NCBI GenBank assembly: GCA_963834365.1
Contig: CAWIBS010000030.1
Coordinates: forward strand, 620,001 to 684,000
Direction of reading: 5' to 3'
DNA from: CAWJAP01 sp963834365
GTDB taxonomy: Bacteria > Acidobacteriota > Vicinamibacteria > Vicinamibacterales > Vicinamibacteraceae
DNA: 64,000 nucleotides
Position 1 is the first letter of the stretch. The number at the start of each line of letters is the position of its first letter. Of the stretch, positions 9,771 to 19,269 are shown piece after piece. The notes under the pieces are model-generated. The model was not told the DNA's origin, searched no databases, and saw only the letters and a list, made by a program, of their open reading frames with translations. The position numbers were made by a program, and so were the translations under genes.

Positions 9771-10208
9771 TCAGGGTACGCGAACGGCTCGCGCAGGCTG
9801 CGCCACGGTTCGTCGTTGTAGCAGTCCATCGAGGAAGGGGCCTTTCGCCCGGGCCGGCGAGAGGATCGCCAGGAAGGTCATCGGCTTCTTCGACGGATTG
9901 TGAATCGCGTGCACCACGTTCTTCGGGATGAAGGCGATTTCCCCCGCTTTGAGCCGGCGCTTCTCCCGGTCCACCCACTGCTCGGCCACGCCGTCCAGCA
10001 CGTAGATGATCTCCTCCCGCGCCGGATGGTAGTGGAACTGGTGACCGGCGCCGGGCCGCATCCTGACGCGCACGAGCGTCAGCTGCTTCGTATCCGTCAG
10101 ACCCGGTTCTGACAGCCACCAGTGTTTGCCCCACGGCGCGAATTCCACGCGCGCCTTCGCCGACGTCACGAACCGCAGCGCCTTGATCGCGTCGGTCACG
10201 GAGCTCAT
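9771..10208 (-). CDS. Cupin-domain protein
   Basis: 145 residues, one cupin barrel. Motif 1 is HQFHYHPAREEIIYVLDGVAE and motif 2 is IAFIPKNVVHAIHNPSKKP, providing the usual three His plus one Glu metal site. No export signal. Its start overlaps the stop of the PEP-hydrolase-like gene by four bases (ATGA), so it is the third cistron of the operon 12347-9771. A role in handling the product of the two upstream enzymes, or in sugar-acid epimerisation or oxidation, is possible but not shown by sequence. Confidence 0.85.
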   Translation of the reverse strand: MSSVTDAIKALRFVTSAKARVEFAPWGKHWWLSEPGLTDTKQLTLVRVRMRPGAGHQFHYHPAREEIIYVLDGVAEQWVDREKRRLKAGEIAFIPKNVVHAIHNPSKKPMTFLAILSPARAKGPFLDGLLQRRTVAQPARAVRVP

Positions 10209-11050
10209 CGGGTCGCTGCCTTTCGAATGCGCTTGAACATCCGGATCTGCTCGGCGATGGCGCGTTCAGCCGGAAGGCGCTCCACGGAGCTCGCGCCGTA
10301 GAAGCCGTCGACGCCGCGGCACTTCGTGATGATGTATTCCGCGTCGGGCGGCTCCGAAATCGGGCCGCCGTGGCAGATGACGAGGACCTCCGGATTCACG
10401 CCGCGCGCGGCGTCCGAGATCCGCTGGATCCGCGTCACGCAATCGTCCAGCGTCTTCGAGCTCTTCGCCCCGATCGACCCTCCGGTGGTGACGCCCATGT
10501 GGGCGACGATGAGGTCGGCCCCCGCGCCGGCCATGCGCTCGGCCTCCGACGGATTGAAGACGTAGGGGGTCGTCAACAGATCCATCTCGCGGGCGAGCCG
10601 GATGATGTCGACTTCGAGCTGGTAGCTCATGCCGGTTTCCTCGAAGGCCTGGCGCATGTCGCCGTCGAAGAGACCGACCGTCGGGAAGTTCTGAATGCCC
10701 GCGAAGCCCAGCGTCCGAAGCTCTTCGAGGAAGAGCCTGGGGATGATGAACGGATCGGTCCCGTTGACGCCGGCGAGGACCGGTGTCTTCTTGACGACCG
10801 GGAGCACCTCGTAGGCCATCTCCTTGACGATCTGGTTGGCGTTCCCGTACGCGAGGAGACCCGCGGAGCTTCCGCGCCCGGCCATCCGGTAGCGGCCCGA
10901 GTTGTAGACGATCAGCAGGTCGATGCCGCCCGCCTCCTCGCTCACGGCGGAGAGCCCGGTGCCGGCGCCGCCGCCGATGATCGGCTCGCCGCGCGCGATC
11001 TGCTCGCGGAATCGCTTCAGAATGCCCTGCCGGGAATTGTCCACGCTCAC
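10205..11050 (-). CDS. Phosphoenolpyruvate hydrolase family (TIM-barrel) protein
   Basis: 281 residues, intact. It matches the PEP_hydrolase/TIM-barrel family: GGGAGTGLSAVSEEAGGIDLL, IVYNSGRYRMAGRGSSAG, LAGVNGTDPF, IQNFPTVGLFDG, VAHMGVTTGGSIGAKS and VICHGGPISEPPDA. The family resembles methylisocitrate-lyase-like and aldolase enzymes; no member's reaction can be transferred with confidence. The GTG at 11050 is chosen because AGGAGG lies 7 nt upstream; an earlier GTG at 11068 has no such site. Upstream on the same strand is the Tm-1-like gene and downstream a cupin. The Tm-1-like/PEP-hydrolase pairing is a recurrent neighbourhood in bacteria and fungi (established), usually taken as a small catabolic or detoxification unit. 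Confidence 0.9.
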   Translation of the reverse strand: MSVDNSRQGILKRFREQIARGEPIIGGGAGTGLSAVSEEAGGIDLLIVYNSGRYRMAGRGSSAGLLAYGNANQIVKEMAYEVLPVVKKTPVLAGVNGTDPFIIPRLFLEELRTLGFAGIQNFPTVGLFDGDMRQAFEETGMSYQLEVDIIRLAREMDLLTTPYVFNPSEAERMAGAGADLIVAHMGVTTGGSIGAKSSKTLDDCVTRIQRISDAARGVNPEVLVICHGGPISEPPDAEYIITKCRGVDGFYGASSVERLPAERAIAEQIRMFKRIRKAATR

Positions 11051-11121
11051 GAGAGTGCCTCCTGTCACCGTGCCAACCGAAGCTGCTGATTCGACACCGT
11101 CGCGCAGGCTGATCAGCCGCG

Positions 11122-12347
11122 CGTCATGATCTCGGGTCCATGTTCATCAGTTCGAGCAGCTTTGCGCCGCCGCGTCGGCGAAGTCCGGGATCGTTGATAT
11201 GAAGATCCAGCTCGATCACCTCAATCCCGCGCGACACCGGAGCGGATCGCGTCGTGGAGCGCCTTGCGCGCGACCGGGTCGTCGAACGGCTGTCCCTCTT
11301 TGTCGATCGCGGACACCCCGCGCCCGGGGAGCAGGATGGCGACGGGTCCCTTCGCCGCCGACAGCTTTTGCGCGATGCCGGCGCCGATACGCGCGTTCTC
11401 TTCCGGCGTGGTCCGCATCAGCGTGACGTTCGCGTTGTGTTTGTAGAACAGACGGTCTTTGAACCTGGCGGGGACCGACTCCGGCGCGTAGAAGTTCGCC
11501 ATGTCGAGCGCCCCGGTGGACACCACCTGGGGGATCCCCGCCTTGCCCGCCGCGGTGAGACGGTCGGGACCGGCGCTGAGGAAGCCCCCGACGTGCTCGT
11601 CCGCGAGCTCGGTGGTCGTGATGTCCAGCACGCCGGCGATGAGGCCTTCGCCGAATGAGCGACTCCATGGCCTGTCCGCCATTGCCGGTCGCGTGGAAGA
11701 CCAGGACCTCACAGCCCGCGCGCTCCAGCGTCTCGCGCGCGCGCTCGACGCACGCGGTCGTCACGCCGAACATCGTCGCGGCCACCAGCGGTTTGTCGTC
11801 CGCCTGCGCGTTCCGGTCGCGGATAGGTCACGAGGCCCGCCATCGCCCGGGCCGCCTGCGAGAGCACCTCCCGGCTCACGCGGTTGATGCCGAGGATGTC
11901 GACCACCGAGTTGAGCATGAAGATGTCTTTGTCGCCGACGAACTGCCGCACCATGCCGGACGCGAGCGTGCTCATCATCACTTTCGGCACGCCGAGCGGC
12001 AGCGCCCGCATCGCCGCCGTCGCGATGGTCGTCCCCGCCGATCCGCCCAGGCCAAGGATGCCCGACACCTCGCCCCGCGCGTACGCTTCGCGTGCCAGCC
12101 TTGCCGCGCCTGCGGCGGCCTTCGTCACGGCCTCGCCGCGGTCGGCTCTCTTCCGCACCGCTTCGATCGTCGTCTCCGCCAGCTCGAAGATCCGCTCTCG
12201 CGACACATCGGCCGTGGCCGCCGGGGTCCCGAGCGCGCCGACATCGACGAGGGTCACGGCGACGCCCCACGACGTCAGGAGACCGCGAACGAAGTCGGCC
12301 TCGCGGCCCTTCGTGTCGAGCGTGGCGAAGAGGAAGACGGACGGCAT
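11122..12347 (-). CDS. Tm-1-like ATP-binding protein (UPF0261), frameshifted
   Basis: About 405 residues when joined. The N-terminus VFLFATLDTKGREADFVRG is the family signature. It is followed by GILGLGGSAGTTIATAAMRALPLG, KVMMSTLASGMVRQFVGDKDI and MLNSVVDILGINRVS, then DKPLVAATMFGVTTACVERAR, GLIAGVLDITTTELADEHVGG and the C-terminal IEVIELDLHINDP. Frame breaks near 11810, 11660, 11218 and 11185. The family is named after the tomato Tm-1 resistance protein; bacterial members are of unknown function with an ATP-grasp-like N-terminal half. The ATG at 12347 is used; a GTG at 12362 is possible. It heads the operon with the PEP-hydrolase-like and cupin genes and is divergent from the ThuA gene across ~90 bp. 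Confidence 0.85.
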
Positions 12348-12360
12348 CAGGCTGTCGCTC

Positions 12361-12366
12361 ACTATA
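12361..12366 (-). promoter_or_regulatory. Possible -10 box (TATAGT) for the Tm-1-like operon
   Basis: TATAGT on the minus strand, about 13 bases before the ATG at 12347. No convincing -35 box was found. If used, the mRNA leader would be only a few bases long. Confidence 0.3.
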
Positions 12367-12396
12367 CTCAACAGGACCCCGGACATCTGACCTCGT

Positions 12397-12425
12397 TTGA
12401 CCCTCGTCCGACCCCTCGCTATAGT
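12397..12425 (+). promoter_or_regulatory. Sigma-70-type promoter for the ThuA/dehydrogenase gene
   Basis: TTGACC at 12397-12402 and TATAGT at 12420-12425 are separated by exactly 17 bases. The predicted start of transcription lies only ~6 bases before the ATG at 12438, implying a near-leaderless mRNA. Confidence 0.55.
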
Positions 12426-12437
12426 CCGCAGAGCGCC

Positions 12438-15400
12438 ATGAGATCTTTCTCTCTCCTCGTCTGCCATCCTGGTCACCGCGCTCACCAGTTTCACCGACCG
12501 CCGCCGCCGGATCCGCTGCGGGTGTTCATCCGCTCCGGGCCGAAGTCGCACGGCCCGGGCGCGCACGATTATCCGCGGTTCCTCAAGGAGTGGGTGCCGC
12601 TGCTGAACGAACGCGGCGCGAAGGCGACCGGTTCGGAAGCGTTCCCCACCAAGGCTCAGCTCGACGAGACCGATGTCCTCATCCTCCACAAGCAGGAAGC
12701 GGGCAACATCGATCCCGCGGACCGCAGGAACCTGAACGACTTTCTCGCGCGCGGCGGCGGGCTCGTCGTCATTCACGCCGGTGCGGTCTCGAAGGATCCC
12801 GACTGGTTCAAGGGGATCGTCGGCGGCTCGTGGCGCAACGGCACGACCAAGTGGCTCGAAGGGCCGATGCACCTCTACTTCACCGACCGCGACAGTCCGA
12901 TCACGAAGGACGTCTCGAACTGGTCGATGGACGACGAGATCTACTACGACATGGACATCCTGCCCGAGGCCCGGATCCTGGCGGCCGCCTACACGCCGAA
13001 GCCGTTGGCGCGCGCAATGCCAACTCTCAGAAGCGCGCCGACGAGCTCACCGGCGGCGGCAAGCGCGTGAGCATCTTCGACGTGCAGCCGCAGATGTGGA
13101 CCTACGAGCGCACCGCTGACGGCGGCCGCACGCCGTATCGCGCGTTCGTGTCGATCCCCGGGCATCTCTACGAGAACTTCAACCGCCCGAACTACCGCGC
13201 GATCCTGCTGCGCGGGATCGCGTGGGCCGGCAAGCGCGCGAACGTCGACGAGCTCCTCGAAGAAGGACGAGCTCGGCGACAGCCTGCGCTACGTCGAAGG
13301 CGGACCGACCGCTCCCGCCAAAGCCGCCGCGACGATCGAGGTGCACCCGGAGTTCGACCTGACGCTCGTCGCGGCCGAGCCGCTCATCCGGAAGGCGATG
13401 AACATCGACTGGGACGAGCGCGGCCGGCTGTGGGTCTCGGAAACACCCGAGTATCCCAACGGCCGCAAGCTGCCGAACACGGAACCGTGGAAGGACAGCG
13501 GATCGCTCCGCCGCGCAGCAGGACCGCGATCCGGAGGACACCATTTCGATCCTCTCGGACACGAACGGCGACGGCGTGATGGATCGCAAGCACGTGTTCG
13601 CCGACAAGCTGGAGCTCGTCACCGGGTTCGTGTTCTACCGGACGGGCGTCATCGCCGCGACCTCGCCGGACATCTGGTATCTCGAGGACACGAACGGCGA
13701 CCAGGTCGCCGACAAGCGCACGAAGCTGTACACCGGCCTCGGCACCGCCGACACGCACGCCGTCATCAACAATCTTCGCTGGGGACTCGACGGCTGGATC
13801 TACGCCACGCACGGATACAGCACCGGGACGGTGACCTCTCCGGACGGCACGAAGAACTTCGGCCGCGACGGCAGCGGCGTCGTGCGCTTCAAGCCGGACG
13901 GCAGCGCGTTCGAGCAGTTCAGCAGCCGCGGCGGCAACACGTGGGGGCTCGACATCACGTGGGACGGCCAGGTGTTCTGGACCCAGCCCACGAGCGGCAC
14001 GGTGTTGTTCCACACGGTGCTGCCGGAAAGCGTGCTTGCGAAGGGGCGGATCCCCGGAACCACGTCGTGGAAGGGCATGATCACCGGGCAGAAGACCTAC
14101 CCGCTGATGACGTGGCCCGAGCAGGCCTACGTGCAGATCGACCTGGTCGGCCAGTTCACCGCCGCGGCCGGGTGCGCGATCTACGACGGCGGCGCATGGC
14201 CCGGAAAGTGGCGCTATGCCTACTTCACCGGCGAGCCGACGCTGAACATCGTGCACCAGCAGTTCGTGAAGCCCGACGGCGTGAGCTACACCACTCAGAA
14301 AGAGGCCGGGCGCGAACAGACCGAGTTCATGCAGGAGCAAGGACCTCTGGTTCCGGCCGATCGAGACGCGCGTCGGGCCCGATGGCGCGCTCTACGTCGT
14401 CGATTTCTACAACCAGGCCGTCATCCACAACGACACGCGCGGGCCGCTGCACGGTCCGGCGAACGCCGCCGTCCGCCCGGATCGCGATCACTACTTCGGC
14501 CGCATCTGGCGGGTGCAGCACAAGCAGGCGGCGAAGCTCGCGGTGCCGGTGCTGAATCGCGGCGACCTCGCCCAGCTGATTCAGGTCATGCAGACGAGCC
14601 CGAACGCGCACGTCAAGCAGACGGCGTGGCGGCTCGCGCAGGAGAACCACGCGTCGGACCCGCGCCTCGCGCAGATCAGGAAGCCGATGGGGAGCAAGGC
14701 GCTCGAGCTCTACGAGCAGGCGCGCGCCGCGACGACGGCCGCCGCAGCGCAAGGCCGTGCTCGACTCCTTCGCGGCGGCCACCGACAACTGGACGCGATC
14801 GGCGCTCGTTGCCGCGGCGACCGAGCAGGCGCCGGCCTACGTGGCCGAGGCACTGACGTACGACCGTCCGCAGGCGTTGACCGACTTCGTCGCGGCCGTC
14901 CTGCCTGCGGCGTTGCCCGCTCATGCCGGGCGGCTGCTGATTGCGGCCGCCGGGGCCGGACCCGCCGCGGTGGCGCTCAAGGCGAGCATCGTCCGGGCCG
15001 TCGCCCGGATGGAGGGCGGCGCGATTGCCCTGGACGCCGACGACGACGCAAGCCCTGCAGAAGCTGCTCGACGATCCCGCGACGACCGCCGCGGCGCTTC
15101 CGATCGTGGCGAAGTGGGACAAGGCAGGTGTGCTGAGCGCGAAGGCCGACGGCCACGCTCAGCTCATGCTGCGCGATCTCGGCGACGCCGCGACGAGCGA
15201 CGAGCGCCGTGCCGACAGCGCCGCCAGCCTGCTTGCTGTTCCCGCCCGCCGGCCGCAGGCGCTCTCCGCGATTGCGCCGATGTTGTCCGACCCCGCGGTG
15301 CCGGCGTCGCTCAAGGGCCGCCTGATCGCCGCGCTCGGCGAGACGCCGGGCAGCGATGTGGATGCCGTGATCGTCGCGGCGCTGGCGCGCACCAACTCGA

Positions 15401-17466
15401 CGCCGCTGTTCGATCAGATCCTGAAGCGTCCGGATTCCTCGCTCGCGTTGCTGGCCGCGATGAAGGACGGGAAAGTCACGCCGGCGAACCTCGGGCCCGC
15501 CAACGTCGCGCGGCTGCGCACGCATCCGAACCGGCAGGTGGCGCTGCAGGCCGCCGCGCTCCTCGACACGCTGTCGCCGGCGGCGAAGGCGAAGAGCGAC
15601 ATCGTCGCGGCGCTGCTGCCGGAGATCGAGAAGCCTGGCGACGCCGCGAAGGGCAAGCTGCTGTTCACCGGTGCCTGCTCGAGCTGCCACAAGCTGGGCG
15701 ACATCGGCAAGAGCGAGGCCGGTCCGCCGCTGAACGGCATGGGCGCACACGGCCGCGCCGAGCTGCTGGCCCACATCGTCGATCCGAACCGCGAAGTCGA
15801 CCCCAGCTTCTGGCAGTGGAACGTCACGACGCGCAAGGGCGAGACGCTCGCCGGCGTGATTGCGAGCGAAAACGCCGCGGGCCTCACGCTTCGCAGCGCG
15901 GCCGGCGACGTGGAGATCAAGAAGGAAGACATCGCGACGCGCGAGAACACGCGCCGCTCGCTCATGCCCGAGGGGCTCGAGGCGCTGGGCGCCGAGGCGC
16001 TGCGCGACATCCTCACGTTCCTGGCCGGCGACGGACGCCAGAAGTTCCGCGTCGTCGATCTGCGTCAGGCCTACACGGCGGACAGCCGCCGCGGGTTCCG
16101 CCGCGAAGAGGAGCGCGACGAGACGGTGACGCTGCACAAGTTCGGGGACGTGTCCGTGGCCGGCGTGCCGTTCTTCGTGATGGACCCGGCGAGATCCGCG
16201 AGCGGCGCAAACCTGATCGCGTTGAAGGGCGGGCCCGGCCGCGGGAATCTCTCGGACGATTTCCCGCAGCGGGTCGAAATCCCGACGACGGTCACGGCGG
16301 CGAGCCTGCATTTTCTCGGCGGCGTCGGCGGGTGGGCCTGGCCGACGGGCGGCGACGCGGCGCGCGGCACGCCGGCGATGAAGGTCGTGGTCCATTTCGC
16401 CGACGGCACGAGCGAGGAGCACGTGCTCAAGAACGGCGAGCACTTCGCCGACACCTTCGTCCGGGCGGAAGTGCCGCTCAGCACCGACGCCGGCGACTTC
16501 ACCCGCCGGGGGCAGCTGCGCTACTTCGCGTTGAATCTCGGAAAGAAGGGGGCGCTGTCGAAGATCGTGCTGGAGAGCTTCGACACCGACATCGTCCCTG
16601 CCACCGTCGCCATCACCGCCGGCGCCGAGCCCGTGCCGGGAAAGCCTCCCTCGACTACCGAATCCCGAGCCCCGGGCCCGGAGCCCCGGGCTGGCGTGAG
16701 CCAGACGCCCGCCGCGGGCGCGGCCGCCGACGCCCAGGGCCCGAAAGAGGGCGGACGCGGGGACGCTCCCCTGCCCGAGACCAAGCCGATCGTCTGGGCG
16801 GCCGGCAAGACGAAGGTGCTCATCATCGGCGGCGGCAGCTCGCACGACTTCGGGCGGTTCTTCGGCGGGACCGACAGCGCCACGCTCGCGGCTGCCGGAT
16901 TCAGCGTGAACTACACCGAGGATCGCGACCAGGCTGCCGCGGAGATCGGGAAGGCCGACGTCGCCGTCATCAGCGTCAATCGCCAGTTCTTCGACACGCC
17001 CGCCTATCGCAAGGCGCTCTTCGATTTCGCCGCGGCAGGCAAAGGTCTCGTCATGCTGCACCCCGGCACGTGGTACGGGTTCGCCCAATGGCCGGAGCTG
17101 AATGCGACCATCGTCGGCGGCGGCGCCCGCGGTCACGACCGCATCGCCAAGTTCTCGGTCAATGCCGTGAAGCCGGATCATCCGGTGATGAAGGGCGTGC
17201 CGGCGTCGTTCGAGGTCGAGGACGAGCTCTATTACCTGAACGCGGAAGCGGACAAGATTCCGCCCGGCACGGCGTCAATCGAGGTGCTGGCCGAGACCTC
17301 GCCGAGCGTGCGGTTCAAGCAGCCGCACCCCGCCGTCTGGATCACCAGCCACCCCACCGCGCGCATCGTCGGGATCACGCTGGGCCACGACGAGCGGGTC
17401 CATGACCATCAGGCGTTCAAGACGCTGCTGGCCAACGCGGTGAAGTGGGCGGGCCGGGTGCCGTAG
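12438..17466 (+). CDS. ThuA - membrane-bound dehydrogenase - HEAT - cytochrome c - ThuA multidomain protein (frameshifted)
   Basis: A single gene of ~1,676 residues once at least seven breaks (near 12460, 13005, 13260, 13510, 14335, 14745, 15050) are joined. Order: signal peptide; ThuA domain (GPGAHDYPRFLKEWVPLL, DVLILHKQEAGNID, LVVIHAGAVSKDP); PVC-type dehydrogenase propeller (FDLTLVAAEPLIRKAMNIDW, LRWGLDGWIYATHGYS, YTTQKEAGREQTEFM); HEAT-like repeats; cytochrome c heme site CSSCH at 15674-15688; a jelly-roll domain; a second ThuA domain (VLIIGGGSSHDFGRFF, LVMLHPGTWYGFAQWPELN). ThuA proteins act on 3-keto sugars in trehalose/sucrose oxidation. A periplasmic sugar-oxidising role fits the MFS gene 152 bases downstream. 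Separate genes wrongly merged by the broken frames cannot be fully excluded. Confidence 0.8.
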
Positions 17467-17618
17467 GCCTTTCTCCCTCCGCCCCCCACTTCGCCCAACG
17501 GGCGGCACCGATCTCGGTATAGTCTGTCCCGGCTGGAACGGCCTCTGCGCGTCGAGAACCGTACGAAGGGCCCGGCGAAACGGGCAGACACACGATCGGC
17601 TTCATAGAGAAGAAAACT

Positions 17619-19235
17619 ATGAGCAATGCACTTGTGAGCGACGAAGGCATCGCGCCCAACGCCAAGCGACTGCTCTGGGCTGGCTTCCTGGCCATTCTCG
17701 CCGCCGGCATCGGCTTCGGCATCCGCGGCGGCATTCTTGCCAACTGGGCCGCCGATTTCGGCTTCACTGGTGCGCAGCTCGGCGCCATCGGCGGAGCCGG
17801 TTTCACCGGCTTCTGCTTCGGCATCATCATCGGCGGCGTGGTCGTGGACAAGATCGGCTACGGCAAGCTGATCGTGGCGGCGTTTCTGTTCCACGTGCTG
17901 TCGGCGTTCATCACCTTTGCCGCAACCGAGGGACAACCGCAGGCTACCGCGTACATGTTCCTGTATATCGGGACGTTCGTGTTCGCCCTGGCCAACGGCA
18001 CGCTCGAAGCGGTGGCCAACCCGCTGGTCTCCACGCTCTTTCCCAACGACCGCACGCATTACTTGAACATTCTCCATGCGAGCTGGCCGGCCGGCCTCGT
18101 GGTCGGTGGCCTCATCGGCTGGATTCTCGGGGACGGCATGCACGTGAGCTGGAAGGTGCAGCTCGGACTCTTCCTCGTGCCGACCGCGCTCTATGGCGTC
18201 GCGTTCTTCGGTCAGCCGTTCCCGAAGTCCCAGGCGTCCGAGAAGGGCCTGACCATCGGCCAGATGCTTCACGAAGTGGGGATTCTGGGGGCGCTCGTCG
18301 CGTGCCTCCTCGTGGGCCTTTTCTTCAAGGAGCAACTGGGTGGCATTCTCGCGTTCTTCACCGGGAGCGCGTTTTTCACCTCTGCCACCTGGGGCATCCT
18401 CGCCTGGGCCGTCGCCTTTGGCCTGTTGCTGGCCGTTGGCATCATGACCAATTTCTCGGTCGGATCACTGCTCCTGTTCGTGCTGTTCGTCACCCACGCG
18501 CTCGTCGGTGCGGTCGAGCTCGGCACCGACGGCTGGATTCAGAACATCACCGGCAACATCCTGACGCCGGCCCAGGGCAAGATCCTCTTCGTGTTCACGT
18601 CCCTGCTCATGTTCTCGCTGCGCTTCTGCGCCCACTTCATCGAGAAACACCTCAACGTGTCTCCGATCGGGCTGCTCTTCATCTGCGCGGTCCTCGCCGT
18701 CATTGGCCTGCGAATGGTCAGCGGCATCGAGACCTTCGTTGGTGCGATGGTCGCACTCGCCGTGTACGCGGTCGGCAAGACGTTCTTCTGGCCCACCATG
18801 CTGGCGGTGGTCGGAGACCGGTTCCCGCGCACGGGAGCGGTGGCGATGTCGATCATGGGTGGCATCGGCATGATGTCGGCCGGCCTCCTCGGCGGCCCCG
18901 GCCTTGGCTATGCCAAGGACCGCTTCACGGCCGAGCACCTCATGGCGACCGCGCCGGCGGTCTATGAGCAATACAAGGCACCGGCGCCGAGCCGGTTCCT
19001 GTTCCTCAGGGAAGCGACCGGACTCGACGGCACGAAGCTGTCGGAAGCGCAGACGGCTGCACCAGAGGCTCGGAGCAGCAGATCGTTGCCGAAGCCAGCA
19101 TCATCGGCGACCGCGAGACGCTCAAGGCGGATGCGTACATCCCGGCCGTGATGGCCGACGATCTACCTGCTGTTGTTCCTCTACTTCAGAGCCACGGGCG
19201 GCTACAGGCCGGTGCACATCGACGCCGCCACCTGA
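17619..19235 (+). CDS. MFS transporter, FHS-like sugar:H+ symporter (frameshifted C-terminus)
   Basis: About 538 residues with twelve or more membrane segments. The N-terminal half shows GGILANWAADFGFTGAQLG, GGVVVDKIGYGKL and NGTLEAVANPLVSTLFPND followed by HYLNILHASWPAGLVVGG, which resemble the fucose/glucose/galactose (FHS) subfamily. Breaks near 19065 and 19155 shift the C-terminus; the joined reading ends TIYLLLFLYFRATGG...IDAAT at the TGA at 19233-19235, adding a last membrane helix. Start ATG 17619 follows GAGAAG. It lies directly behind the ThuA/dehydrogenase gene and probably imports the sugar or keto-sugar that the latter handles (inference). Confidence 0.85.
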
Positions 19236-19269
19236 CGCGATCGCGAAGTCCCGTCCGCGAGTGCCTTGG

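Noticed and set aside
10205..13070. Long open frames antisense to the Tm-1-like and PEP-hydrolase-like genes
   Set aside because: They mirror the codon pattern of the opposite strand and have no domain; the minus-strand genes carry clear family motifs.
14977..17181. 734-codon open frame antisense to the ThuA/dehydrogenase gene
   Set aside because: GC-rich third positions on the coding strand keep the opposite frame open; its translation is Arg/Ala-rich without motifs.
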